From: DAIRFP01 sp036794995 | GTDB lineage: Bacteria > Desulfobacterota > Binatia > UBA9968 | Direction of reading: 5' to 3' | Length of the DNA: 18,856 bases | NCBI GenBank assembly: GCA_036794995.1 | Contig: DAIRFP010000096.1 | Coordinates: 1-18,856, forward strand | Part shown: positions 7,264 to 15,689 of the stretch, piece by piece | Position numbering within the stretch: position 1 is the first letter of the stretch | Layout: each line of letters opens with the position of its first letter | Program-made: the position numbers and the translations under genes | Notes under the pieces: generated by a model | What the model saw: the letters and a program-made list of their open reading frames with translations, nothing else | Databases searched by the model: none | Told to the model about the DNA's origin: nothing

Positions 7264-8358
7264 CTACACTCTTCTGCGAGAGAGTCCCAGGAGTATTCCT
7301 GCCTCCGTCAAGTTGATCACCATCGCCGATCCGCCATAGCTGATGAAGGGCAACACCAGTCCCTTGGTGGGCATGAGCCCCATAACCACACCCATGTGGA
7401 TCAACGCCTGAAGCCCCAGGAGAACCGTGAGGCCAAAGGCAAGATATTGCTCAAAGGGCTCTTCAATTCTCGAGGTGAGCCGCAGTCCACGGGCGATAAT
7501 GATTCCGAACAAAACCAGGACAGCCAGCGCACCCAAAAGTCCCAGCTCCTCACCGACCACCGAAAAGACAAAATCTGTGTGGGCCTCAGGAAGATAGAAA
7601 AGCTTCTGCCGGCTTTCACCTAAACCGCGCCCGACCCACTGCCCGGAACCGAACGCGATCAGCGATTGAACCACCTGGAAACCGCTGCTCGAGGCTTCGC
7701 TCCAGGGGTCCATGAACGTCAAGAGACGGCGCAGGCGATACTCCGCGGTCAACATCACATAGATCAAGAGCGGCAACGCCATCAGACCCGTAGCCAAAAG
7801 ATGGGGTACACGGGCACCGCCGAGAAAAAGCATGAGATAGAGCAACATTGCCAAAATCAGCGCCGTGCCGAAGTCGGGCTCCAGCAGCAGCACCGCCAGA
7901 AACACCCCGCCGACCATCAGGTGGGGCAAGACACCCACGGAGAAGGTTTTTATCTTATCTTCCTTCCGAGCCATCGAATGAGCGAGGTACAAGACAATCG
8001 CCAGCTTCGCCATCTCCGCGGGTTGAAAAACAAAACCCGGCAGCATCAACCACCGCCGAGCGCCGCCGCGGGCAATCCCGATGCCCGGAATCAGAACCAG
8101 GACCAACACAAGCAACGTCAAGCCCAGGAGCGGATAGGCGAGCCGGCGGTAAATCGTGGAAGGAACGTAGGAACAAATCACCAGTGCCGCCAAACCCGCG
8201 CCAATCGCGATGAGCTGCTTGCGAAAAAAGTAAGTGCCATCGGTAAAGCGCTCTTGGGAATAGAGGTAGCTGGTGCTCAATACCATAGTCACCCCCAGCG
8301 CCAACAAGGCGGCGACCGCAAACAGAATCCATTTGTCCACCGCAAAACCGTCTCTCAT
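7264..8358 (-). CDS. ftsW: SEDS-family peptidoglycan glycosyltransferase FtsW
   Basis: FtsW is the multi-span inner-membrane SEDS glycosyltransferase that polymerises lipid II at the septum together with FtsI. The 364-aa product has about ten hydrophobic segments, FQPAEMAKLA (111-120), LLEPDFGTALIL (158-169), and the large periplasmic loop with the predicted catalytic aspartate D262 in EAHTDFVFSVVGEELG. It ends with MPTKGLVLPFISYGGSAM (329-346) and a basic tail. The ATG overlaps the murD stop as ATGA, suggesting translational coupling. The last 43 codons are repeated twice downstream. The PTKG motif and position next to murD and murG identify FtsW rather than RodA. Confidence 0.97.
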   Translation of the reverse strand: MRDGFAVDKWILFAVAALLALGVTMVLSTSYLYSQERFTDGTYFFRKQLIAIGAGLAALVICSYVPSTIYRRLAYPLLGLTLLVLVLVLIPGIGIARGGARRWLMLPGFVFQPAEMAKLAIVLYLAHSMARKEDKIKTFSVGVLPHLMVGGVFLAVLLLEPDFGTALILAMLLYLMLFLGGARVPHLLATGLMALPLLIYVMLTAEYRLRRLLTFMDPWSEASSSGFQVVQSLIAFGSGQWVGRGLGESRQKLFYLPEAHTDFVFSVVGEELGLLGALAVLVLFGIIIARGLRLTSRIEEPFEQYLAFGLTVLLGLQALIHMGVVMGLMPTKGLVLPFISYGGSAMVINLTEAGILLGLSRRRV

Positions 8359-9689
8359 AGCGCCTGGACCAATTTTTTGAAGACCCTTCCCCGCTCGGCG
8401 TAGTTACGAAACATATCGAAGCTCGAGCACGCGGGCGATAGCAAAACCACGTCCCCCGACTGCGCATGCTCATGACCGTCGCGCACCGCTGCCGCCAGGT
8501 CATCGACGATGACCGTTTCGGTCAGTGTTCCCAAAGCCTTGGCAATAGTCTCCTTGGCCGCGCCGAAGAGTACGAGTCGCCGGACTCCTTTGCCGATGGC
8601 CTCTTGCAGCACCCCGTAATCGCCACCTTTATCGACGCCTCCGGCGAGCAGGACGACCGGCGCCGAAAAACTCGCCAGCGATTTCACAACAGCGCCAACA
8701 TTGGTCGCCTTAGAGTCATTGTAGTAGCAGACCCCGTCCTTGGCTCTGACGAACTCGAGCCGATGCTCGAGGCCGGGAAATTCTTCCAGTGTTCGCTGAA
8801 TAGCCGGTGCCGGAACACCCGCCGCTTTCGCCACGCCAATGGCGGCCATCATGTTCTCCACGTTGTGCACGCCGTGAATTTTCACCCGATCCAACGGGAA
8901 TCGTTCTTCGCCGGAACCGTCGCGCCAGATAATTTCACCCGGCGTCGCAAACAGGCCGGCGTCGACCTCGGAGAAGCCAAAGGAGACAATGCGTGCCGGC
9001 TTTCCCTGTCGCAGTGCCCATACGCGTGGATCGTCACGGTTGAGCAGAGCGATATCATCGGCCGTCTGGTTCTCGAAGACTCTCTCCTTGACCCGACAAT
9101 AGGCTTCGAAGTCGGGATAGCGGTCGAGGTGGTCTTCGCTCAAATTGAGCAAGACCGCCACCCGCGGCCGGAACCTTTCAATCCATTCCAACTGGAAGCT
9201 GCTGATTTCGACTACACCCCACTCCCAGTCGCCGCCGGCAAATCCGATCAACGGCGCGCCGATGTTGCCGCCGATAAAAACCTTCATCCCGTTCGCCTCG
9301 AGCATCCCGCCCACCAGAGTCGTCGTCGTGCTCTTGCCATTGGTGCCCGTGATGGCAACAATGGGAAACCGAAAAAAATCATAGGCGATCTCGATTTCGC
9401 TGAGGATCTCAATGCCACTACTGGACGCCTCCCGGAGCAATGGATTCTCTGCCGGCACACCCGGGCTCGGCACCACTAGATCCACATTTTCCAGCCAACG
9501 GCGCTCTTCACCCCCTAAAAAATAGCTAATCGGCAGCCCTTTGAGGGCTTCGATTTCCTGTTGGAGATCGGTTTCCGATCGAAGATCGCTAACCGACACC
9601 TTGGCCCCATGGTTCACTAGAAAGCGAGCACAGGCAATGCCGGTGCGGGCCAGGCCCACAACCAGCACTCTTTTGTCCCTGAGATCCAT
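8355..9689 (-). CDS. murD: UDP-N-acetylmuramoyl-L-alanine--D-glutamate ligase MurD
   Basis: MurD is the cytoplasmic ATP-dependent ligase that adds D-glutamate to UDP-MurNAc-L-Ala. The 444-aa product has an N-terminal Rossmann-like domain (RVLVVGLARTGIACARFL, 7-24), the P-loop GTNGKSTTTTLVGGML (115-130), the NLSEDHLDRY segment, and a C-terminal domain with YNDSKATN, LLAGGVDKGGD and LLSPACSSFDMF. The set NDSKATN, GGxDKG and SPACSSFD is characteristic of MurD. Its ATG is 15 nt downstream of mraY, with only a weak purine-rich ribosome site, and its stop overlaps the ftsW start by 4 nt. Confidence 0.98.
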   Translation of the reverse strand: MDLRDKRVLVVGLARTGIACARFLVNHGAKVSVSDLRSETDLQQEIEALKGLPISYFLGGEERRWLENVDLVVPSPGVPAENPLLREASSSGIEILSEIEIAYDFFRFPIVAITGTNGKSTTTTLVGGMLEANGMKVFIGGNIGAPLIGFAGGDWEWGVVEISSFQLEWIERFRPRVAVLLNLSEDHLDRYPDFEAYCRVKERVFENQTADDIALLNRDDPRVWALRQGKPARIVSFGFSEVDAGLFATPGEIIWRDGSGEERFPLDRVKIHGVHNVENMMAAIGVAKAAGVPAPAIQRTLEEFPGLEHRLEFVRAKDGVCYYNDSKATNVGAVVKSLASFSAPVVLLAGGVDKGGDYGVLQEAIGKGVRRLVLFGAAKETIAKALGTLTETVIVDDLAAAVRDGHEHAQSGDVVLLSPACSSFDMFRNYAERGRVFKKLVQAL

Positions 9690-9704
9690 GCTTCATCGCC
9701 GCTT

Positions 9705-10781
9705 TCATCGGAGCTTCAAAGTGCTCAATCCCACGACAGCGCAGATAAAGGAAATGATCCAAAACCGCACGATGATTTGCGGCTCCGGCCAACCTTTGAG
9801 TTCATAGTGATGGTGGATGGGCGCCATTAAAAAAACTCGCTTGCGTCGTAACTTGTAGGAGACCACCTGGAAGATGACGGACAAAGCCTCCATGACAAAA
9901 ACCCCGCCCACGATGATCAATAGAATTTCGTTCTTGGTCATGACGGCGACTACCCCCAGCGCAGCCCCCAGAGAGAGCGAGCCGACGTCGCCCATAAACA
10001 TCTGCGCCGGATAGGCGTTGTACCAGAGAAATCCCAGGCCCGCGGCCACCACCCCGGCGCAGAAAACCGCCAGTTCGCCAACTCCGGCGACATAGGGTAT
10101 CTGCAGATATTCCGCCAATTTCAAGTGACCCGTGACGTAGGCGATGACAGCGTAGGTTCCCGCGGCGATCATTACCGGACCAATGGCCAAACCATCCAGG
10201 CCATCGGTCAAGTTGACGGCATTGGACGCGCCGACAATGACCAACATGGCGAAGGGGATATACCAAAGCCCGATGTCTAGCTGCACGTTTTTGACAAACG
10301 GAATGCCCAGCTCGGTATTGAACTTTAAGTAGACGCAAAGAACCGCTGTAGCGATAAATGCAATGGCAAACTGCCCCAGCAGCTTGGCCCGGGGCGGCAA
10401 GCCCTTGCTGTTCTTGCGGCTGAGCTTGAGGTAGTCGTCGACGAGACCCACCGCGCCGATCCCCACGGTCGTAAACAACGCGAGCAAGATATACGGGTTC
10501 GTGATGTCGGCAAGCAAAAGCGTCGATAACGACAGCGCTAGAATGATGAGAACGCCTCCCATCGTCGGCGTACCGGCCTTGCTCGAATGAGACGCCGGCC
10601 CGTCGCCACGAATCTGCTGTCCCATCTGCTTCGCGGTCAGCGAACGGATGAGCCACGGTCCTAGCAAAAACGAAAGCACCAGGGCCATGAGCGCCGCCAT
10701 GGCGGCGCGAAAGGTAATATAGCGAAACACATTGAAGCCGGAATACGTGGCGTGGAGCTGGTAGAGAAGATGATACAGCAA
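9705..10781 (-). CDS. mraY: Phospho-MurNAc-pentapeptide translocase MraY (TTG start)
   Basis: MraY is a polytopic inner-membrane enzyme that transfers phospho-MurNAc-pentapeptide from UDP to undecaprenyl phosphate, making lipid I. The 358-aa product has about ten membrane segments and the family signatures: SHSSKAGTPTMGG (64-76), DDY (115-117), NLTDGLDGLAIG (190-201), FMGDVGSLSLGAALG (262-276) and the HHH motif at 323-325 in APIHHHYELKG. The start codon is TTG at 10779-10781; AGGAG at 10789-10793 lies 7 nt upstream and overlaps the murF stop. The N-terminus MLYHLLYQL matches the typical MraY start, so the rare start is well supported. Position between murF and murD is canonical. Confidence 0.97.
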   Translation of the reverse strand: MLYHLLYQLHATYSGFNVFRYITFRAAMAALMALVLSFLLGPWLIRSLTAKQMGQQIRGDGPASHSSKAGTPTMGGVLIILALSLSTLLLADITNPYILLALFTTVGIGAVGLVDDYLKLSRKNSKGLPPRAKLLGQFAIAFIATAVLCVYLKFNTELGIPFVKNVQLDIGLWYIPFAMLVIVGASNAVNLTDGLDGLAIGPVMIAAGTYAVIAYVTGHLKLAEYLQIPYVAGVGELAVFCAGVVAAGLGFLWYNAYPAQMFMGDVGSLSLGAALGVVAVMTKNEILLIIVGGVFVMEALSVIFQVVSYKLRRKRVFLMAPIHHHYELKGWPEPQIIVRFWIISFICAVVGLSTLKLR

Positions 10782-10788
10782 TGCGATT

Positions 10789-10793
10789 CTCCT
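10789..10793 (-). promoter_or_regulatory. mraY ribosome binding site deciding a TTG start
   Basis: AGGAG on the minus strand overlaps the murF TAG stop and lies 7 nt before TTG at 10781. No ATG or GTG in frame sits at a comparable distance, so the TTG is the likely start. Confidence 0.75.
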
Positions 10794-12195
10794 AAGCCTT
10801 ACTGCTTTTGAGTTTATTGAGGATGAGTTCCATTTTCATGCCGCGGGATCCTTTAAAAAGCAGCCAATCCCCTTTGGTCACATGACTTCTCAGCAAAATC
10901 GCGACATGGCTATGATCCGCGCCGATAACGATGCGCTCCGCCGCCATGCCTCCCTGAAGCGCGCCTCGCTTCACTTGCTTCGCCTGGGCACCGAGTAGGT
11001 ACAAACGATCGATACCCGCACGTGCGACCTGTTTGCCTAGTTGCAAATGCTGCGAGTGGGTTCGCCGTCCCAATTCAAACATGTCACCGAGTATTGCGGT
11101 TTTCTCGCCGCGGCATTGGATTGCGGCCAAGGTCTTCACCGCGGCCTCCATGGAGGCGGGATTGGCATTGTAAGTATCGTTGATGATTCCGATCTTCCTC
11201 CAGTTCTCTATTTGCATGCGCATAGGGAACGGTTTGACCGTTTGCAAACCCCTGCGAATCACCGCCAAACTGACGCCGAAACCGTAGGCCATAGCCGCAG
11301 CCCCTGCGGCGTTTGTAATGTTATGTTCACCAAGAAAACCGAGCCGGACACGGGCTCGCTTCTTACCAGCGCGAAGATCCAGCATCATCCCACGGTCCCC
11401 GAGGGGGCGCCACGATTCAGCCCGCACCTCACCGTGCTTGCCGTAAGTGATTTTTTTACCGTTGAATTTCTCTCCGAGGCGGCGCACCCAAGGGTCGTCC
11501 ATGTTCACCGCGATCATGCCGCCGGGCCGAATCCCGCTGAACAGTTTCCCTTTTTCACGGGCGACCCCCGCTAGGCTGTTCAGCCCTTCGAGATGGGCCG
11601 CAGCGACGGAAGTAATCATTCCCATATCCGGAGCGGCGATTTCCGCCAAGCGCGCAATCTCTCCGGGCCGATTAGTGCCAAGCTCGACTACCGCCACCTT
11701 GGTTCGCCTATCCAAGCGGAGTAAGGTCAACGGCAAACCGACGAGATTGTTGAAGTTACCCTCCGTTTTCAAAATCTTCCCCCGAACCGGCTTGTCGCGC
11801 GCGTAGGCTGCTTCGAGAATTGCGGCAACCATCTCCTTGGTGGTGGTCTTGCCGTTGGATCCGGTAATGGCCAACACTTTCGCGCCGTAGGCCTCCCTGC
11901 GGTGATGAGCCAAATCTCCCAGCGCCGTTAAGGTATCGCGCACCTTGACGACAGTGGCGGCACCATAGGTCGACGAATGCAGGTTGCGATGAACCACGAC
12001 GCAACCTGCGCCGCGCTTCACGGCATCGCTGACGAATCCGTGGCCGTCCAGCCGCTCGCCCTTCAACGCGACGAAAACCGAGCCGCGTTTTACCTTAGTC
12101 GAGTCTGTCACCACTTCGCCGAACCGACTGCTCTGGCCGTTGCGCAGCAGCCGGCCGGCGGTCGCCAGCAGGATTTCGTTGCGATTCCATCCCAT
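10792..12195 (-). CDS. murF: UDP-MurNAc-tripeptide--D-alanyl-D-alanine ligase MurF
   Basis: MurF is the cytoplasmic ligase that adds the D-Ala-D-Ala dipeptide to complete the UDP-MurNAc-pentapeptide. The 467-aa product has the MurF N-terminal domain (VVTDSTKVKRGSVFVALKGERLDGHGF), the P-loop ITGSNGKTTTKEMVAAIL (about 110-127), ELGTNRPGEIARLAEIAAPDMG in the central domain and NDTYNANPASMEAA in the C-terminal domain, all typical of MurF. I prefer the ATG at 12195, which lies 10 nt after the murE stop; an ATG at 12255 would overlap murE by about 50 nt and add 20 unconserved residues. The GGGAG before 12195 sits very close to the ATG, so the start is not fully settled. The dipeptide substrate must be made by a Ddl encoded elsewhere. 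Confidence 0.97.
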   Translation of the reverse strand: MGWNRNEILLATAGRLLRNGQSSRFGEVVTDSTKVKRGSVFVALKGERLDGHGFVSDAVKRGAGCVVVHRNLHSSTYGAATVVKVRDTLTALGDLAHHRREAYGAKVLAITGSNGKTTTKEMVAAILEAAYARDKPVRGKILKTEGNFNNLVGLPLTLLRLDRRTKVAVVELGTNRPGEIARLAEIAAPDMGMITSVAAAHLEGLNSLAGVAREKGKLFSGIRPGGMIAVNMDDPWVRRLGEKFNGKKITYGKHGEVRAESWRPLGDRGMMLDLRAGKKRARVRLGFLGEHNITNAAGAAAMAYGFGVSLAVIRRGLQTVKPFPMRMQIENWRKIGIINDTYNANPASMEAAVKTLAAIQCRGEKTAILGDMFELGRRTHSQHLQLGKQVARAGIDRLYLLGAQAKQVKRGALQGGMAAERIVIGADHSHVAILLRSHVTKGDWLLFKGSRGMKMELILNKLKSSKA

Positions 12196-12205
12196 TCTCC
12201 CAGGA

Positions 12206-13729
12206 TCAAGCGTTGCCGATGCGCCGCAGCTCCTCCCGCGCAACTTCCCGATCATCGAAATGAACCTTCGCCGCTCCGAGAATTTGGTAATCCTCGTGTC
12301 CCTTACCGGCGATCAAGACCAGATCGCCCCGTCGAGCCGTGCGTAAAGCCACGCGAATGGCTGCGCGTCGATCCTGCTCCACCCAGTAGCCGCGGCCGGT
12401 TTGCGGCGAAGTATCGCCAAATTTAGGCAAACCCGCTCTCCGTATTCCGGTCTCGATTTCGGCCAGGATGCTGAGCGGGTCTTCGGTGCGCGGATTGTCC
12501 GAAGTTAACACCAAGAGATCGCTGAGCCGCGCGGCGATTTCGCCCATCAACGGTCGCTTTCCCCGATCCCGGTCTCCGCCGCAGCCGAAAACCGTTAAGA
12601 CCCGGCTTTGAGTCAGTGGTCGCACAGCCCCGAGCACCTTTTCGAGCGCGTCCGGGGTATGGGCATAATCCACCAGGACCGAGACTCCGAGGTGGTTGTC
12701 CACCTTTTCCAATCTTCCGGGCACCGCTGTAAGCTGCCGAATGCCCCTGGAAATGACATCCGCCGGCAATTCCAGAGCTTTCCCCACTGCCACAGCCCCC
12801 ATAACGTTTTGCAAATTGGCGGCACCGACAAGCGACGACGAAAAGTAAAGAGAGCGACCTCTGACCGCTAATTGTCCCCTGAGCCCGGATACGTCGCTTT
12901 GAACTTCGGCGGGGTGTACGTCCCACTCGCTATCCTCCCCATAACTCCAGGCCTCCAGGCCTCGATCGCGAGCGCTGCTGAGCAGCTCCGCTCCCTTGGG
13001 GTCCCCGCCGTAAACCACCGCCGCCTTGTTTGGCTTCGCACTGACTTTCAAAAAATCCGTGAAGAGCCTGCGCTTGGCGGAAAAATAGTCGTCCATGTCG
13101 CTATGGTAGTCGAGATGATCGCGCGACAGATTCGTGAATAACGCAACATCAAAATCGACGCCGCGCACCCTTTCTTGAACCAAAGCATGGGAGGAGACTT
13201 CCACCACTACCGACTGCGTGCCGGCCCTTTCCATCTCCGCCAAAAGGGACTGCAGGTCAAGGGATTCCGGCGTCGTGTGATGCGAAGGTACTTGATGTCC
13301 CGGATATCGATAATTGATCGTGCCGATCACGCCCACCTTTAAACCAGCGGCTGAGAGTATCGATTCGACAAGATAGCTCACCGTGGTTTTTCCATTCGTC
13401 CCTGTGATGCCCACGAGCTTCATTCTCTGGCTCGGTCGGCCATAGAAATGCGCCCCCCACAGTCCCATGGTGCGCCGGACATCGTTGGTCCGGACCCAAG
13501 TCCTTCCCAACGTCTCGATCCCTTTTTTCGCCACGACGACTACGGCAGCGCCGCTCCGCAGTGCTTGAGGAATGAACTCGTGGCCATCCACCTTCTCCCC
13601 GGGGATAGCAAAGAAGATTTCCCCCGGTTTAACCCGGCGAGAGTCGTAGGTGAGCCCGGTCACTTCCTGATCGAGATTCCCTCCTGCTTCTTCGACCTCC
13701 TGTAGCGTCAAAAACTCCGTCAGACGCAT
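12206..13729 (-). CDS. murE: UDP-MurNAc-L-Ala-D-Glu--meso-diaminopimelate ligase MurE
   Basis: MurE adds the third residue of the stem peptide in the cytoplasm. The 507-aa product has the MurE N-terminal domain (LTYDSRRVKPGEIFFAIPGEKVDGHEFI), the P-loop GITGTNGKTTVSYLVESIL (107-125), TTPESLDLQ (152-160), SRDHLDYH (202-209), YAHTPDAL (355-362) and DNPRTEDP (411-418). The DNPR motif is that of enzymes specific for meso-diaminopimelate rather than lysine, so the organism probably makes mDAP-type peptidoglycan. GKGHEDYQ near 478 is the conserved C-terminal motif. The ATG lies 4 nt after the ftsI stop, which suggests coupled translation. Confidence 0.98.
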   Translation of the reverse strand: MRLTEFLTLQEVEEAGGNLDQEVTGLTYDSRRVKPGEIFFAIPGEKVDGHEFIPQALRSGAAVVVVAKKGIETLGRTWVRTNDVRRTMGLWGAHFYGRPSQRMKLVGITGTNGKTTVSYLVESILSAAGLKVGVIGTINYRYPGHQVPSHHTTPESLDLQSLLAEMERAGTQSVVVEVSSHALVQERVRGVDFDVALFTNLSRDHLDYHSDMDDYFSAKRRLFTDFLKVSAKPNKAAVVYGGDPKGAELLSSARDRGLEAWSYGEDSEWDVHPAEVQSDVSGLRGQLAVRGRSLYFSSSLVGAANLQNVMGAVAVGKALELPADVISRGIRQLTAVPGRLEKVDNHLGVSVLVDYAHTPDALEKVLGAVRPLTQSRVLTVFGCGGDRDRGKRPLMGEIAARLSDLLVLTSDNPRTEDPLSILAEIETGIRRAGLPKFGDTSPQTGRGYWVEQDRRAAIRVALRTARRGDLVLIAGKGHEDYQILGAAKVHFDDREVAREELRRIGNA

Positions 13730-13733
13730 GGCG

Positions 13734-15689
13734 TCAACCCTGAAGATTCAGTACCAAACCATCTTCTTCGCTCCAACGACCGCCAGGAGCGGGAGACTGT
13801 CTGACCACATAGCCGTTCCCGCGCATTTTAACCTTGACCCTCATGGCTCGAGCCTTTTCCACCGCTTCGCGCAAACTGAGACCGACGAAGTCGGGCACAC
13901 CATCGCTGCCGTTACCGGCGGTGATCCCGTTGTCTTTCCTGGGCGGGCGCCGGAGGGGAGATTCGGTTTCACCAACCGGCGCAGGAACCCATTCCGCTTT
14001 TTGCGGCGCCACAGCCAGATGACGCAGCGCCCCCTGGACGATATTGCGGAACACCGGAGCCGCGACGACGCCGCCGTAGACGTTGACCTCGGGCTCGTCG
14101 ACAAGCACCAGTGCGACCAATTTCGGATCCTCCGCCGGGACAAATCCGACAAAGGAGCCTACCCGTTTGTTGGCCGCGTAGCCGCCGTGTATGAGATCTG
14201 CCTTTTGCGCCGTGCCGGTTTTTCCCGCCACCTCGAACCCTTCAACGCGCGCCATCGTCCCAGTGCCGCCTTCATGGGTCACTTCTTTCAGCATCGACGC
14301 CAACAATCGCGCGGTCTTTTCAGACACCACACGCCGCACTAACTGGGGCTGGTTTTCGAGCAGCACTTCACCCTTGGAACCCACGACGCGATGAACCAAA
14401 TAGGGACGCATTAGGAAGCCGCCGTTAGCGATGGCCGCGTAGGCCATGACCATTTGCATCGGCGTCGCCGAGATGCCCTGGCCGAAAGCGTGGGTTGCCA
14501 GATCGATGGCCGCCCAGGATTCCGCTTTGCGTAGCAGCCCGGGAACTTCGCCCGGCACATCGATGCCGGTGGGCTGACCGAAGCCGAACTTTTCAATGTA
14601 TTTGAAGTAACGTTCCTTTTTGAGTTTCTCCGCTACTTTGGTGAAGCCGATGTTGCTCGAAACCTGAAGGATTTTGGAGAAGGGCAACCAACCGTAGGCA
14701 TGCGTGTCGTGAATGATTTTGCCGGCGTATGGGTACTTGCCCATTTCACAATAGAAAAGATCGTCTTTTCCCACCGCTCCTTCTTCCAAGGCGGCTGCCG
14801 CAAGAATCGTCTTGAACGTGGAGCCCGGCTCAAAACTATCGGTAACCGCCCGATTGCGTCTTTGCTGCGCCGACTGTTTGGAGAAATTGTTTGGATTGAA
14901 CGATGGATAATTCGCCAGCGCTAACACCTGGCCGGTAAACGGCTCAACGACGATGACAACCCCCGCCTTTGCTCGGTACCTATTGATGGTTGCCTCTAAT
15001 TCTCTTTCCGCAAGGTGCTGAATCGACGTCTCCAGAGTCAAATGCATATCGCCGCCCGGCGGCATTTGCAGACCCTCGACACCCTGCACCATAACCCGGC
15101 GCCCCAAGGCGTCGCGTTCGATAACCGATGAGCCGGTTTCGCCCCGGACGTATTCGTTGTAACGCAACTCCAACCCTTCCAGCCCCTCCGAATCACGACC
15201 GACAAGTCCCAGGACTTGTCCCGCCAATTGACCCTGCGGATAGTAGCGGTTGGGCTCGTAAAACATGCCGATACCGTCGTCATTGAGCCTTTGAATCTGG
15301 GCGGCTTCTTGAGGGCCGATCTGCCGCTTGATCCAAACAAAGGGCTTACCCGAAGCCATCTTCTGCTTCACCTCACCGAGGTTGAGACTAAGGATTTTCG
15401 CAAGCCCCTGGCTTATGCTTGCCGGATCCTGAATGCGGTGGGGGCGGGCGTAAACCGACTGCGCCTCCATGCTCAACGCCAGCGGCTCGCCCGCACGGTC
15501 CATGACCGAACCTCTTTTTGGCAACACGATCCACTCTTTTAAGTGCTGCCTTTCACCTAGCCGTTTGAGCTTGTCCCCTTGCAGAACTTGCAGCTGAAAC
15601 GCCCTGCCACCAACCACAACGAACAAAGCCAGGAAAAGCGCCTTGGCCAAACCGAGGCGTAAACGATTTCCGCGATAAGAGCGTTTCAT
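13734..15689 (-). CDS. ftsI: Division-specific class B PBP (FtsI/PBP3) with C-terminal PASTA domain
   Basis: FtsI is the septal D,D-transpeptidase that cross-links the glycan made by FtsW. The 651-aa product has a short cytoplasmic N-terminus, one membrane anchor at about 12-29, a pedestal domain (RGSVMDRAGEPLA at 59-71), and a transpeptidase domain with S290 in STFK (290-293), SSN (344-346) and KTGT (490-493). The C-terminus from about 597 (VPDFVGLSLREAVEKARAM) is a single PASTA domain. E. coli FtsI lacks PASTA; it is usual in Gram-positive PBP2x/SpoVD proteins and also occurs in deltaproteobacterial FtsI. The ATG overlaps the ftsL stop as ATGA. A proline-rich linker (about 568-590) joins the catalytic and PASTA parts. 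Confidence 0.97.
   Translation of the reverse strand: MKRSYRGNRLRLGLAKALFLALFVVVGGRAFQLQVLQGDKLKRLGERQHLKEWIVLPKRGSVMDRAGEPLALSMEAQSVYARPHRIQDPASISQGLAKILSLNLGEVKQKMASGKPFVWIKRQIGPQEAAQIQRLNDDGIGMFYEPNRYYPQGQLAGQVLGLVGRDSEGLEGLELRYNEYVRGETGSSVIERDALGRRVMVQGVEGLQMPPGGDMHLTLETSIQHLAERELEATINRYRAKAGVVIVVEPFTGQVLALANYPSFNPNNFSKQSAQQRRNRAVTDSFEPGSTFKTILAAAALEEGAVGKDDLFYCEMGKYPYAGKIIHDTHAYGWLPFSKILQVSSNIGFTKVAEKLKKERYFKYIEKFGFGQPTGIDVPGEVPGLLRKAESWAAIDLATHAFGQGISATPMQMVMAYAAIANGGFLMRPYLVHRVVGSKGEVLLENQPQLVRRVVSEKTARLLASMLKEVTHEGGTGTMARVEGFEVAGKTGTAQKADLIHGGYAANKRVGSFVGFVPAEDPKLVALVLVDEPEVNVYGGVVAAPVFRNIVQGALRHLAVAPQKAEWVPAPVGETESPLRRPPRKDNGITAGNGSDGVPDFVGLSLREAVEKARAMRVKVKMRGNGYVVRQSPAPGGRWSEEDGLVLNLQG

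Larger units (their letters stand above)
6994..7395 (-). repeat. Triple 134-bp tandem repeat of the ftsW 3' end
   Basis: Three head-to-tail copies occupy 6994-7127, 7128-7261 and 7262-7395, with an exact 134-bp period. Copy 3 is the genuine 3' end of ftsW (codons 322-364 plus stop). Copies 1 and 2 repeat it between ftsW and murG. Copies 1 and 2 differ at 4 positions; copies 2 and 3 differ at 5, all inside one 14-nt stretch. The unit equals 43 codons, a TAG stop and two spacer bases. The joint TAGC/CATGGG probably arose by recombination between the ATG region after the ftsW stop and an internal ATG of ftsW. An assembly artefact cannot be excluded from sequence alone. Confidence 0.95.

Noticed and set aside
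6994..7395. CRISPR array
   Set aside because: The repeats are 134 bp, directly abutting without spacers, and are coding copies of ftsW.
8466..9479. Long open frame on the plus strand antisense to murD (337 codons), with similar ones opposite ftsZ, ftsA and ftsW
   Set aside because: These are mirror frames of GC-rich genes; they lack family motifs and ribosome sites, and the sense genes are certain.
12196..12255. Longer MurF N-terminus starting at 12255
   Set aside because: It overlaps murE by 50 nt, has no ribosome site, and adds residues that do not look like MurF.
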